A stretch of 64,000 nt of DNA, from positions 124,001-188,000 of the forward strand of contig NZ_JAUCYU010000001.1 of assembly GCF_030373445.1 (NCBI RefSeq), given 5' to 3'. Position 1 is the first letter of the stretch; each line of letters starts with the position of its first letter. The position numbers and the translations under genes are program-made. The notes under the pieces are model-generated. The model saw nothing but the letters and a program-made list of their open reading frames with translations. It did no database searches and was not told the origin of the DNA. Positions 48,926 through 58,621 of the stretch are shown piece by piece. The DNA is from Roseovarius sp. GTDB taxonomy: Bacteria > Pseudomonadota > Alphaproteobacteria > Rhodobacterales > Rhodobacteraceae.

Positions 48926-49686
48926 CAGAAATCGTCCTCTTCCGACAGGTAGGCCGCCTGCACCTCGGCCGAGTTGCGCACCTCCTCCGGCGTCCCGGTC
49001 ATCAGCACCCGGCCATCGACCAGCACAGTGATCTCGTCGGCCAGGTCGAACACCGCATCCATGTCATGTTCGATCAGCAATATCGGCACATCCCCCTTCA
49101 GACGCTTGCGAATAAGGGCCACCAGCTCCGCCGCATCCGAGGTCGACAAGCCCGCCAGCGGCTCGTCGAGCAGCAATATCGACGGGTTGGAAATGATTGC
49201 CATCGCCAGCTCCAGCCGCCGCCGATCGCCATGGCTCAGCGCCGAAGGCAGCGCATTCGCCTTCTCCTCCAGCCCGAAATCCTTCAGCACCTCGGCCAGC
49301 TCGGCCGCATAATGCCGCTCCGCATGGGCCCGCAGAAGCTGCATCACCGATACCTTGGGCGTATCCCGCGCCTTCAGGCTCAGCAGGATATTCTCCCACA
49401 CTGCGATATGCTGGAAGAGCGCCGTGATCTGGTAGGTCCGCGTGAGCCCCAGCCGCGCCCGTTCATGGGTCGTGAGCCCATTCACGTTCCGCCTGTCGAA
49501 ATGCACCGTGCCGCCATTGGGCTTCAACTCCCCTGACAGCACACTCACCAGCGTCGTCTTCCCCGCCCCGTTCGGCCCGATCAGCGCATGGATCGATCCG
49601 TGATCCAACTGCAGGTTCACCCCCTGCAAGGCATGGATCCCCCCGAAGCTGACAGAGATATCCTCAAGTTTCAGAATATGGCTCAT
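48925..49686 (-). CDS. livG: Branched-chain amino acid-type ABC transporter ATPase LivG
   Basis: 253 residues: Walker A GPNGAGKTTL, signature LSHGDRRRLELAMAI (His in place of the usual second Gly, frequent in LivG), Walker B LLLDEPLAGLS, and the long LivG insert around RARLGLTRTYQ. Start overlaps the livM stop (ATGA). Confidence 0.92.
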   Translation of the reverse strand: MSHILKLEDISVSFGGIHALQGVNLQLDHGSIHALIGPNGAGKTTLVSVLSGELKPNGGTVHFDRRNVNGLTTHERARLGLTRTYQITALFQHIAVWENILLSLKARDTPKVSVMQLLRAHAERHYAAELAEVLKDFGLEEKANALPSALSHGDRRRLELAMAIISNPSILLLDEPLAGLSTSDAAELVALIRKRLKGDVPILLIEHDMDAVFDLADEITVLVDGRVLMTGTPEEVRNSAEVQAAYLSEEDDF

Positions 49687-50642
49687 CCCGCCCTCGCCCG
49701 GCCCGGGATCAGGCGGTCGACAAGCCCCGCCAACCCCTTGTGAAAGAACATCACGACACAGATCAGGAACGGCCCGAACAATATCGGCCAATGCGTCGTG
49801 TACCCGGCCAGAACGCTCTCCAGCAGGACGAAGGCGAACGCCCCGTAGACCGGCCCGAACCGCGTGCCCACGCCGCCAAGGATCACGATCACCAGCAACT
49901 CGCCCGACCGCTGCCAACTGGCATAGCCCGGCGTCGCGAACTCCGCCTGGTTTGCCAGCAGGAACCCGGCAATGCCACAGATCACACCGGCCAGCACGAA
50001 CCCCACCAGCCGCACGGCAAACACGTTGAAGCCCAGCGCCGTCGCCCGCGTCGGGTTCTCCCGGCACGCCACCAGCCGCCGCCCGAAATCCGACCGCACG
50101 AGGTGGTTGACGAGCAGGATGCAAAGCACCGTGATCCCCGCCACGAAGAAGTAGAAATGCCAGCTGTCGAACGGGTCATAGCCCCACAGAAGCGTGGTGC
50201 GCTCGTAAATCACCATGCCGTCATCGCCCCCGAAATAGGACGAGCTGACCGCGAGGTAATAGAAGATCTGCGCCAGCGCGAGCGTGATCATGATGAAGTA
50301 GACACCGGAGGTCCGCAGCACGATCAGCCCGATGAACAGCGCCACCAGCGCCGAGGCCGCCATCACCACCGGCAACTGGATCCAGATCGGCAGGATATCG
50401 GCATTCGCCAATATCCCCGTCGCATAGCACCCGATCCCGAGGTAGACGGCATGGCCAAAGCTCACCATCCCCCCGAAGCCGAGGATCATGTTGAGGCTTG
50501 CCGCCGCCACCGCGTAGATCAGCGCCCGCTCGAACACCGCCAGCTGGTAGACATCGCCCGACAGCAGCGCCACGACCGGCCCCGCCGCCACCATCGCGGC
50601 CAGCACCACGACCCCTTCGATCATGCGATAGGAACCGGCCAT
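49683..50642 (-). CDS. livM: Branched-chain amino acid-type ABC transporter permease LivM
   Basis: 319 residues with eight or more membrane helices; FGGMVSFGHAVYLGIGCYATG and GLGFNVFAVRLVGFVLAGVI-like sequence (ALGFNVFAVRLVGF) with ENPTRATALG are LivM hallmarks. It pairs with LivH, whose stop lies one base upstream. Confidence 0.92.
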   Translation of the reverse strand: MAGSYRMIEGVVVLAAMVAAGPVVALLSGDVYQLAVFERALIYAVAAASLNMILGFGGMVSFGHAVYLGIGCYATGILANADILPIWIQLPVVMAASALVALFIGLIVLRTSGVYFIMITLALAQIFYYLAVSSSYFGGDDGMVIYERTTLLWGYDPFDSWHFYFFVAGITVLCILLVNHLVRSDFGRRLVACRENPTRATALGFNVFAVRLVGFVLAGVICGIAGFLLANQAEFATPGYASWQRSGELLVIVILGGVGTRFGPVYGAFAFVLLESVLAGYTTHWPILFGPFLICVVMFFHKGLAGLVDRLIPGRARAG

Positions 50643-50643
50643 C

Positions 50644-51567
50644 TCAATGCCTCCTTTGCAGGGGCAACAGCCCCTCGGGACGGAAGAACAGGATCAGCGC
50701 CATCAGGATGTAAACCAGCATCGAGGCCAACGCCGGCCCCGCCTCGCCCGCCACCTGTGGCGAGAAGAAAGCGCTCAGGATATCGCGCAGGAACGCCCGG
50801 CCCATCGTGTCGATCAGCCCCACGATCATTGCCGCCAGAAGCGCGCCCCTGATCGAGCCCAGCCCGCCGATCACCACCACAACGAACGAGAGGATCAGCA
50901 CTGCCTCCCCCATTCCCGGCTGCACCGACAGGATCGGCCCGGCCATCGCCCCCGCCAGCCCCGCCAGCAGCGCGCCCAGCGCAAAGACCAAAGCATAGAG
51001 CAGCGAGATATTCACACCGAGGATCGACACCATCACCCGGTTCGTGGCCCCGGCCCTGACCAGCATGCCCACCCTCGTTTTCTGGATCAGAAGGAACAGC
51101 CCCAGCCCCACAAGGCCCCCCACCGCGATCACCAGCATCCGGTAGGCCGGGTAGTCGATCCCGAAAGGCAGCGGAATCTGCCCCGCCAGCGCCTCCGGCA
51201 CACCCGAGAAGATCGGCACGCTCCCCCAGATCAGGATGACCGACTCGTTCGCGATCAGGATCAGACCATAGGTCACAAGCACATGGTCGAGGTGACTTCG
51301 CGCGTACAAATTGCGCACCAGCAGCACTTCCAGCAGCATCCCCAGCCCGAACACCGCGATCGCCGCCAGCCCCACCGACAGGAAGAAACTCCCCGTCAAC
51401 GCCTGGAACAGAACCGAGAAATACGCCCCCAGCATGAACAGCGACCCGTGGCTGAGGTTGATGAAATCCATCACCCCGAAGATCAGCGTCAGCCCCGCCG
51501 CGATCAGGAACAGCAGGATCCCAAGCTGTATGCCGTTCAGAAGCTGTTCCGCGAAAAGGCTGGCCAT
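50644..51567 (-). CDS. livH: Branched-chain amino acid-type ABC transporter permease LivH
   Basis: 307 residues: LNGIQLGILLFLIAAGLTLI, GVMDFINLSHGSLFMLGAY and GLGSIRGALLAAMIVGL are typical LivH motifs. AAGGAGA nine bases before the ATG at 51567. It is fifth from the end of an operon that begins at the MDR oxidoreductase (order MDR-thioesterase-livHMGF). Confidence 0.92.
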   Translation of the reverse strand: MASLFAEQLLNGIQLGILLFLIAAGLTLIFGVMDFINLSHGSLFMLGAYFSVLFQALTGSFFLSVGLAAIAVFGLGMLLEVLLVRNLYARSHLDHVLVTYGLILIANESVILIWGSVPIFSGVPEALAGQIPLPFGIDYPAYRMLVIAVGGLVGLGLFLLIQKTRVGMLVRAGATNRVMVSILGVNISLLYALVFALGALLAGLAGAMAGPILSVQPGMGEAVLILSFVVVVIGGLGSIRGALLAAMIVGLIDTMGRAFLRDILSAFFSPQVAGEAGPALASMLVYILMALILFFRPEGLLPLQRRH

Positions 51568-51619
51568 CTGCCGGCGTCTCCTTGTCTGGCGCGCCCTCGG
51601 GCACGCGGGGTTTCGGGGG

Positions 51620-52042
51620 TCAGGTCCCCTTGTCGCCCAGCCGGGCGAATTGTGCGGTCGCATGGCCGCAAATCCTGTCGCCCTGCGTGGCGCGCGCGGT
51701 GCAGAACACCGTTCTCCGCCCCGCCCGCAGCGCCTCGGCTTCCATGTAAAGCGGCGCATCGGCGCGGATGGCCGACAGGAACTTCGTCTCCTGCGACACC
51801 GTCACCGCCTCGCCACCAGTCCTGGCGACCTCGTACATCGCCACGTCGAAAAGCGAGGCCAGCGCGCCGCCATGCAGAATGCCCAGCGGATTCAGCGCGC
51901 CCTCTTTCAGCCGCACCTGGAAACACACCGTGCCATTCGAACGCCGCACGCCGATCTCGCCGATGAACGCCAACAGGCTGTCATCGTCGCGGAACGGCAC
52001 GAAGCCTTTCGCTCCAGCGTCAGAGGCGGCGGCGATGCTCAT
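51620..52042 (-). CDS. PaaI-type hotdog thioesterase
   Basis: 140 residues with the hotdog helix LGILHGGALASLFDVAMYEVAR (HGG..A....D) and strand VTVSQETKFLSAIRADAPLYMEAE. PaaI-like enzymes hydrolyse aryl- or acyl-CoA esters. Together with the acyl-CoA ligase of the same regulon it suggests CoA-bound intermediates. It overlaps the MDR gene by four bases. Confidence 0.85.
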   Translation of the reverse strand: MSIAAASDAGAKGFVPFRDDDSLLAFIGEIGVRRSNGTVCFQVRLKEGALNPLGILHGGALASLFDVAMYEVARTGGEAVTVSQETKFLSAIRADAPLYMEAEALRAGRRTVFCTARATQGDRICGHATAQFARLGDKGT

Positions 52043-53043
52043 CCCGTGGTCACGTCCACGGCCAGCTTGCCCGCCACCTTGCGGTCAAGAATGTCCTGCA
52101 AGCCTTGCATCAACTGACCGAACGGCAGCACCTCGCTGACATTCGCCTTCACCTTGCCCTCGGCCAGCAGGCCCAGCCACCACTCGGTGCCCGCCCGCAT
52201 CTCCTGAAGCGCGTGGTCGAAATGAATATCCAGCGGCGCGCCCATCACCGACAGGTTGTTGTACAGCAGGTAATTCGCCTTGGCCGACTCGATCGACCCG
52301 CTGGCAAAGCCCACCACCACCAGCCGCCCGGCAAAGCCAAGGCACCGCAGACCGGCGATGAACATCGCCCCGCCCACGGTATCGATCACCACGTCGGCGC
52401 CGGTGTCGTCGCCCCAATGGGTGCGCACCTTATCCTTGAAAATCTGCTTGAGCGGCTCTTCCTCGCGCTCGGTCACGATCAGCGCGTCGCCGCCGCCCTC
52501 GCGCACCAGCTTCGCCTTCTCCTCGGAGGAAACGACGCCCAGAACCTCGGCGCCCAGCGCATGCGCCAACTGCACGGCGGCAAGGCCGACACCCCCCGCA
52601 GCGCCGGTCACGACCACCCGGTCGCCCTTTTTCACACCCGCGCGGATCGACACGGCCACGTAAGCGGTGTTGAACACCGTGATCGCCCCCGCCGCATCGA
52701 TGGCCGACACCGCCTCGGGCCGGTGGAACACGCGCGACAGCGGCGCAATCACCTGCTCCGAGAATGCGCCGGTAAACACCTGCGCCACCACCGGGTCGCC
52801 CGGCTTGAAATCGGTGACGCCCTCGCCCACCGCCTTGATAACACCGGCGCAATCGCGCCCCGGACCGAACGGTGGGTTAGGACGTTTCTGATACTTTCCC
52901 TGCACCATCAGAGCATCGGGGAAATTGAGTCCGATGGCGTGGTTCTCGATTAACACTTCGTTCACACCCGGACTCAAGTCGGGCAGGTCGTGTATCCGGT
53001 GAGACGTCGGCGCACCGTACTCTTCGATAAGAAAGCCGCGCAT
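52039..53043 (-). CDS. MDR-family NADPH:quinone reductase-like oxidoreductase
   Basis: 334 residues, zinc-free medium-chain dehydrogenase: GroES-like start (SHRIHDLPDLSPGVNEVLIENHAIGLNFPDALMVQGKY), NADPH site VTGAAGGVGLAAVQLAHALGAEVLGV, and a C-terminal FGQLMQGLQDILDRKVAGKLAVDV. It may reduce an enoyl or quinone intermediate. It is first in the operon, and its start is 15 bases from the TATAC motif at 53058. Confidence 0.85.
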   Translation of the reverse strand: MRGFLIEEYGAPTSHRIHDLPDLSPGVNEVLIENHAIGLNFPDALMVQGKYQKRPNPPFGPGRDCAGVIKAVGEGVTDFKPGDPVVAQVFTGAFSEQVIAPLSRVFHRPEAVSAIDAAGAITVFNTAYVAVSIRAGVKKGDRVVVTGAAGGVGLAAVQLAHALGAEVLGVVSSEEKAKLVREGGGDALIVTEREEEPLKQIFKDKVRTHWGDDTGADVVIDTVGGAMFIAGLRCLGFAGRLVVVGFASGSIESAKANYLLYNNLSVMGAPLDIHFDHALQEMRAGTEWWLGLLAEGKVKANVSEVLPFGQLMQGLQDILDRKVAGKLAVDVTTG

Positions 53044-53057
53044 CGCGCTCTCCTTTT

Positions 53058-53072
53058 TATACGTTTAGTATT
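53058..53072. promoter_or_regulatory. Putative GntR operator 2 (TATAC-N5-GTATT)
   Basis: TATAC GTTTA GTATT, just upstream of the MDR-thioesterase-liv operon. Confidence 0.5.
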
Positions 53073-53156
53073 TTATTAAACGTGCCACGGCCCCCGGCAT
53101 CCGTCAAGGAAAAATCCTACGGCGCTCCACCCTGCATTTTCACGGTTTACTATTTT

Positions 53157-53171
53157 TATACAACCTGTATA
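53157..53171. promoter_or_regulatory. Putative GntR operator 3 (TATAC-N5-GTATA)
   Basis: TATAC AACCT GTATA, the most symmetric site (TATACA-ACC-TGTATA), 61 bases before the hydantoinase gene. Confidence 0.5.
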
Positions 53172-53232
53172 TTTATATCCACCCACCGGCGCCCGCGCCG
53201 TGGGCATTCAGGAATAAAGACCGGAGAGTTCG

Positions 53233-56200
53233 ATGATGTGGCAGTTCTGGGTCGACCGTGGCGGCACCTTCACCGATATCGTTGCCAAACGCCCCGACGG
53301 CACGCTTGAGACACGCAAGCTGCTGTCGGAAAACCCCGAGAACTACAAGGACGCCGCCGTTCAGGGCATCCGCGATTTCCTCGGCCTCGCGCCGGGCGAA
53401 CCGATTCCCCAGGGCGTCATCGATTCGGTCAAGATGGGCACCACCGTCGCCACCAACGCCCTTCTCGAACGCAAGGGCGACCGCACCCTGCTGCTGATCA
53501 CCAAGGGCTTCGGCGACCTCCTCCGCATCGGCTACCAGAACCGCCCGCGCATCTTCGACCTCGATATCCAGCTTCCCGAAATGCTCTTCGAGCGCAGCGT
53601 CGAGATCCCCGAACGGGTCGACGCGTCGGGCGAGATCCTTGAACCCCTCGACGAGGCCGCCGTGCGCACCGCCCTCCAGCAAGCCCATGACGACGGCATC
53701 CGCGCCGTCGCCATCGCCTTCATGCACGGCTACAAGACACCCGCGCACGAGAACCGCACCGCCGAGATCGCCGCCGACGTGGGCTTCACCCAGATCTCCA
53801 CCAGCAACGGCACCTCGCCGCTGATGAAGCTGGTCAGCCGCGGCGACACCACCGTCGTCGACGCCTATCTCAGCCCGATCCTGCGCCGCTATGTCGAACA
53901 GGTCCGCGAGGCGCTCGACGCCGGCGCCGAAGGCAATGACCGCAAGCGCCTGCTCTTCATGCAATCCAGCGGCGGCCTCACCGACGCGGCGCTTTTCCAG
54001 GGGAAAGACGCCATCCTCTCCGGCCCCGCCGGCGGCGTCGTCGGCATGGTCAAAACCGCAGAACATGCCGGCCATGACAAGCTCATCGGCTTCGACATGG
54101 GCGGCACGTCGACGGACGTCTGCCACTATGCCGGCAGCTTCGAACGCAGCCTCGAGACGGAAGTCGCCGGCGTCCGCATGCGCGCGCCGATGATGAACAT
54201 CCACACCGTGGCGGCGGGCGGCGGCTCGATCCTCTCCTTCCGCGACGGCCGCTTCCAGGTCGGCCCCGAAAGCGCCGGCGCCAACCCCGGCCCAGCCTGC
54301 TATCGCCGCGGCGGCCCCCTCACCGTGACCGACTGCAACGTCCTCCTGGGCAAGCTCCAGCCCGGCCACTTCCCCCGCGTCTTCGGCCCCGACGCCGACC
54401 AGCCGCTCGACACCGAAATCGTCCGCCAGAAATTCGACGCACTGGCCGACCAGATCGCCCAAGAGACCGGCAACCCGAAGATGCCGCTCGAAGACATCGC
54501 CGAGGGTTTCCTCCGCATCGCCGTGGAAAACATGGCCCGCGCCATCAAGAAAATCAGCGTCGAGCGCGGCTATGACGTGACCACCTACACCCTCAACTGC
54601 TTCGGCGGCGCGGGCGGGCAGCACGCCTGCCTCGTGGCGGACGCGCTCGGCATGTCCAAGGTCTTCCTGCACCCCTTCTCGGGCGTACTCTCGGCCTACG
54701 GCATGGGCCTGGCCGAGATCCGCGCCATGCGCCAAAGCCAGTTCGACAAACCGCTCTCAACCGACACCTGCACCGAGGCGCAAGCCCTCGCCGACCGCAT
54801 GGCAACCGAGGCCGAGGCCGAGCTCACCGAACAGGGCAGCGCGAAAGACGACATCACCCGCGTCACCCGCGCCCTCCTCCGCTACGCGGGCTCCCACCAG
54901 ACGCTCGAGGTCACCTTCGGTCCCGAGGCGGGGATGCGCGAGACCTTCGAGACCGCCCACCGCCAGCTCTACGGCTTCGCCGACGCCGAGCGCGAAGTGT
55001 ATTTCGAGGCCCTCACCGTCGAAACCATCGGCGCCCAGCCCGCCCTGCCCGACTGCACCCCCCGCCCCGACCAGGGCACGCCAACCCCCATCGACACGGT
55101 CGACATGGTGGCCAACGGGCAGGCCGCCCAAACCCCGCTCTACGACCGGGAAACCCTCGACCGCGGCCAGTCCGTCGACGGCCCCGCCATCATCCGCGAA
55201 CCCACCGGCACCGTCATCGTCGAACCCGGCTGGCGCGCCCATGTCGACGCCTTCGAAAACCTCGTCCTTGACCGCGCCATCCCCCGCAAGGGCATGGAAG
55301 ACATCGGGAAAGAGGCCGACCCGGTCATGCTCGAGGTCTTCAACAACCTCTTCATGTCCATCGCCGAACAGATGGGCGCCACGCTCGCCAAGACCGCCTA
55401 TTCCGTCAACATCAAGGAACGGCTCGACTTCTCCTGCGCCCTCTTCGACCCCGATGGCGGGCTCGTCGCCAACGCGCCCCACGTGCCCGTGCACCTGGGC
55501 TCCATGGGCGAATCCGTCCGCACCGTGATCCGCGAGAACGCCGGCAAGATGAAGGCGGGCGACGTCTTCGTCCTCAACGCCCCCTTCAACGGCGGCACCC
55601 ACCTGCCCGACGTCACCGTGATCACTCCGGTCTTCGACGAGGCGGGCACCGAGATCCTCTTCTACGTCGGCTCCCGCGGGCACCACGCCGATATCGGCGG
55701 CCGCACCCCCGGCAGTGCGCCCCCCGACAGCACCCATATCGACGAGGAAGGCGTGCTGATCGACGACTTCAAGATGGTCGACCAGGGCCGCTTCCTCGAG
55801 GCCGAAACCCGCGACCTGCTCGCCTCCGGCCCCTATCCCTGCCGCAACGTCGACAACAACATCGCCGACCTCCTCGCCCAGATGGCTGCCAACGAAACCG
55901 GCGCCCGCGAAGTGCGCCGGATGCTCTCGCAATTCGGCACCGGCGTGGTGCAGGCCTACATGCGCCACGTGCAGGACAACGCCGAGGAAAGCGTGCGCCG
56001 CGTCATCGACCGCCTCCGCGACGGCCGCAACACCTACGAAATGGACAGCGGCGCGAAGATCGAGGTGCAGATCACCGTCGACCGCGACAACCGCACCGCC
56101 ACCATCGACTTCACCGGCACCAGCGAACAGGACAAGGGCAACTACAACGCCCCCCTCTCGATCTGCCGCGCGGTCGCGCTCTACGTCTTCCGCACGCTCG

Positions 56201-56847
56201 TGGGCAGCGACATCCCCCTCAACGAGGGCTGCCTCAAACCCCTCAACCTGATCATCCCCGAGGGCACCTTCATCAACCCGGTCTACCCCGCCGCCGTCAT
56301 CGCCGGGAACACCGAGGTCAGCCAGTCCATCGCCGATGCGCTCTACGGCGCGCTCGGGGTGATCGCGGGCTCGCAGGGCACGATGAACAACTTCGTCTGG
56401 GGCAACGATGCCTACCAGAACTACGAAACCATCTGCGGCGGCACCGGCGCGGGGCCCGGCTTCGACGGCGCCGACGCGGTGCATTCACACATGACTAACA
56501 CTCGCATGACAGACCCCGAGGTGCTCGAATGGCGCTTCCCGGTCAGGATCGAGGAATTCTCGATCCGCCGCGGCTCCGGCGGCAAGGGGCAGCATCGCGG
56601 CGGCGACGGCATCCGGCGCGAGGTGCGGTTCCTCGAACCGATGACGACGACCGTGCTGACCTCGCACCGCAAGGTGCCGCCGCGCGGCGCCGAGGGCGGC
56701 GGGCATGGCGCCTGCGGACGCAACGCGATCCGCCGCGCGAATGGCACCGTCGAGGAACTAAGCGGTAACGATATGGTCAACGTAGGCCCGGGCGACGTCT
56801 TCCTCATGGAAACCCCGGGCGGCGGAGGCTTCGGAACGGCGGCCTGA
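53233..56847 (+). CDS. Fused HyuA-HyuB hydantoinase/5-oxoprolinase family protein
   Basis: 1204 residues. The N-terminal ~690 form the HyuA (ASKHA) ATPase half: [50 protein letters not shown] and [18 protein letters not shown]. From ~695 the HyuB half follows ([63 protein letters not shown]). Family members use ATP to open lactam or hydantoin rings or to carboxylate ketones (acetophenone carboxylase). Given the ring-hydroxylating enzyme in the same regulon, lactam cleavage of a hydroxylated N-heterocycle is an attractive but untested idea. GGAGAG precedes ATGATG at 53233. Confidence 0.9.
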   Translation: MMWQFWVDRGGTFTDIVAKRPDGTLETRKLLSENPENYKDAAVQGIRDFLGLAPGEPIPQGVIDSVKMGTTVATNALLERKGDRTLLLITKGFGDLLRIGYQNRPRIFDLDIQLPEMLFERSVEIPERVDASGEILEPLDEAAVRTALQQAHDDGIRAVAIAFMHGYKTPAHENRTAEIAADVGFTQISTSNGTSPLMKLVSRGDTTVVDAYLSPILRRYVEQVREALDAGAEGNDRKRLLFMQSSGGLTDAALFQGKDAILSGPAGGVVGMVKTAEHAGHDKLIGFDMGGTSTDVCHYAGSFERSLETEVAGVRMRAPMMNIHTVAAGGGSILSFRDGRFQVGPESAGANPGPACYRRGGPLTVTDCNVLLGKLQPGHFPRVFGPDADQPLDTEIVRQKFDALADQIAQETGNPKMPLEDIAEGFLRIAVENMARAIKKISVERGYDVTTYTLNCFGGAGGQHACLVADALGMSKVFLHPFSGVLSAYGMGLAEIRAMRQSQFDKPLSTDTCTEAQALADRMATEAEAELTEQGSAKDDITRVTRALLRYAGSHQTLEVTFGPEAGMRETFETAHRQLYGFADAEREVYFEALTVETIGAQPALPDCTPRPDQGTPTPIDTVDMVANGQAAQTPLYDRETLDRGQSVDGPAIIREPTGTVIVEPGWRAHVDAFENLVLDRAIPRKGMEDIGKEADPVMLEVFNNLFMSIAEQMGATLAKTAYSVNIKERLDFSCALFDPDGGLVANAPHVPVHLGSMGESVRTVIRENAGKMKAGDVFVLNAPFNGGTHLPDVTVITPVFDEAGTEILFYVGSRGHHADIGGRTPGSAPPDSTHIDEEGVLIDDFKMVDQGRFLEAETRDLLASGPYPCRNVDNNIADLLAQMAANETGAREVRRMLSQFGTGVVQAYMRHVQDNAEESVRRVIDRLRDGRNTYEMDSGAKIEVQITVDRDNRTATIDFTGTSEQDKGNYNAPLSICRAVALYVFRTLVGSDIPLNEGCLKPLNLIIPEGTFINPVYPAAVIAGNTEVSQSIADALYGALGVIAGSQGTMNNFVWGNDAYQNYETICGGTGAGPGFDGADAVHSHMTNTRMTDPEVLEWRFPVRIEEFSIRRGSGGKGQHRGGDGIRREVRFLEPMTTTVLTSHRKVPPRGAEGGGHGACGRNAIRRANGTVEELSGNDMVNVGPGDVFLMETPGGGGFGTAA

Positions 56848-56900
56848 CCGGGCCGCCGCGCGCCCGCCGCATCGCAGCATTGCGCGCGCGGCATAATTAA

Positions 56901-56915
56901 TATACTGTTTGAATA
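56901..56915. promoter_or_regulatory. Putative GntR operator 4 (TATAC-N5-GAATA)
   Basis: TATAC TGTTT GAATA, 30 bases before the binding-protein gene; one mismatch to the other sites. Confidence 0.4.
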
Positions 56916-56944
56916 AAAATAACCAACCAAGGGAGTATGACACC

Positions 56945-58126
56945 ATGAAGACCAAGTTCACGAAACTGCTGGCTGTCACGGCACTCGCCGCGACCAGCCT
57001 TGGCGCCCCCGCCCTTGCCGAGGAAGGCAAGATCAAGGTCGGGCTGATCCTGTCGCTCTCCGGCCCCGGTTCGGTGCTGGGGCAGGAAATGCAGAAGGGC
57101 GCCGACCTCGCCCTCGAAATGCTGGAAGGCAAGCTCGGCGGCAAGGCGGCCGAGTTCATCTACGAAGACGACCAGCGCAAGCCCGATGTCGGCAAGGAAG
57201 CCGCCGAAAAGCTGACCCGCTCGGAAGATGTCGACGTGGTCATCGGCTCGTCCTTCTCGAACGTGATGATGGCCATCCACCGCCCCATCACCCGCGCCGG
57301 CAAGATCGTCCTCAGCCCCAACCCGGCCCCCGCGCCGCTGGCGGGCGACAAGTGCGACCCCAACTATTTCGCCGTGCCCTTCCAGAACGACCAGCTGGCC
57401 GAGGCCATCGGCACCCACCTCTCGGCCGAGGGCGTCGGCTCCGCCTTCATCCTCGCCCCCAACTACCAGGCGGGCCGCGACCTTCTCGAAGGCTTCAAGC
57501 GCACCTATACCGGCGAGATCGTGGGCGAGATCTACACGCCGCTGGAACAGACCGACTTCTCCGCCGAACTGACCCAGGTGAAATCGACCGACCCAGACGC
57601 CGTCTTCGTCTTCTACCCCGGCGGGCTCGGCATCCAGTGGGTCAAGCAATACGCCCAGGCCGGCCTCAAGGACGACACGCCGCTCTACAGCGCCTTCACC
57701 TATTTCAACGGCGCCGCCCTCAACGCCATCGGCGAAGCCGGGCTGGGCCTGAAAAGCGCCGCCCAATGGACGATCGACCTGCCCAACGACGCCAACCAGG
57801 AATTCGTCGAGGCCTTCCGCGCCAAGTACGACTCGCCCCCGTCGGACTTCGCCGCCATGGCCTATGACGCCGTCCGCCTGATCGACAGCGCCGCGGCCAA
57901 GGTCGACGACGTCGACGATACCGACGCCTTCCGCGCCGCCCTCCGCGAGGCTGATTTTGCCTCCGTCCGCGGCGAGTTCAAATTCAACACCAACCAGCAC
58001 CCGATCCAGGCGATGTACCTCGCCACGGTCGAGGCCGACGAGGACGGCAACTACATCGCCGTCTCCGAAAGCGTGATCGAGGAAGCCATGGAAGACAGCT
58101 ACGCCAAGGACTGCTCGATGGAGTGA
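56945..58126 (+). CDS. ABC transporter substrate-binding protein (LivK/HAAT family)
   Basis: 393 residues with a signal peptide (MKTKFTKLLAVTALAATSLG, cleaved near APALAEE) and a type I periplasmic-binding fold (IKVGLILSLSGPGSVLGQEM; DVVIGSSFSNVMMAIHRPI). Cys pairs (KCDP, DCSME) may form a disulfide. It should deliver the solute to LivHMGF. CAAGGGAGTATGACACC precedes the ATG at 56945. Strongly preceded by an AT-rich promoter with a TATAC motif. Confidence 0.9.
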   Translation: MKTKFTKLLAVTALAATSLGAPALAEEGKIKVGLILSLSGPGSVLGQEMQKGADLALEMLEGKLGGKAAEFIYEDDQRKPDVGKEAAEKLTRSEDVDVVIGSSFSNVMMAIHRPITRAGKIVLSPNPAPAPLAGDKCDPNYFAVPFQNDQLAEAIGTHLSAEGVGSAFILAPNYQAGRDLLEGFKRTYTGEIVGEIYTPLEQTDFSAELTQVKSTDPDAVFVFYPGGLGIQWVKQYAQAGLKDDTPLYSAFTYFNGAALNAIGEAGLGLKSAAQWTIDLPNDANQEFVEAFRAKYDSPPSDFAAMAYDAVRLIDSAAAKVDDVDDTDAFRAALREADFASVRGEFKFNTNQHPIQAMYLATVEADEDGNYIAVSESVIEEAMEDSYAKDCSME

Positions 58127-58156
58127 ACCGTCTCACGACCTTGCATGTCACCGACG

Positions 58157-58188
58157 TTACCCTCGCAGGAAACTGCGGGGGTAATTTC
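58157..58188 (+). terminator. Terminator of the hyu-binding protein operon
   Basis: TTACCCTCGCAG (58157-58168) and CTGCGGGGGTAA (58173-58184) form 12 pairs (one T-G) closed by a GAAA tetraloop, followed by TTTCG. Confidence 0.6.
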
Positions 58189-58217
58189 GTTGAGCACGCT
58201 GCAACCTTAGCCGAGGC

Positions 58218-58541
58218 TCAAGTTCGATACAGAACCAACCCGTCCGTCTGCCTCTCCCAGCGCCCTTCCCGCTCTATTTCCATGGGCACCGAAAAGGTGG
58301 ACGCCAGACCGAGAACGATTATCCTCCGCCACTGTGGAAAATGCTCCTCGATCCCCCAAACCACGCGGCACAGCGCACTTTCGACCGAACGATACTGGTC
58401 CAGCGAAAAAATCGCGCTGTCAGGATGAAGTTGACCCTTCGCCGCCGCAAACCACTCTCGGTTGGCGGCGCTTTCGACGATCCATGCCGCGTCGACCGGA
58501 GGACCGCAAAATGTCTCATCGAAGATAGCATGGATATCCAT
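58218..58541 (-). CDS. Hypothetical protein
   Basis: A 107-residue frame with ordinary protein-like composition (MDIHAIFDETFCGPPVDAAW; SALCRVVWGIEEHFPQWRR). No family is recognised and the ribosome site is weak (GAGAC just before the ATG). The ATG lies within a small palindrome ATCCATG-TCT-CATGGAT. It is isolated between the liv binding-protein terminator and bhcD. It may be a small orphan gene or remnant. Confidence 0.45.
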   Translation of the reverse strand: MDIHAIFDETFCGPPVDAAWIVESAANREWFAAAKGQLHPDSAIFSLDQYRSVESALCRVVWGIEEHFPQWRRIIVLGLASTFSVPMEIEREGRWERQTDGLVLYRT

Positions 58542-58621
58542 GTCTCATGGATGGCAGTTTCCGGTCAGGTGTCAACGTCCGCTTCACCCGGATAGCGCCA
58601 CACCTTCGGCTAGGCCGGCCC

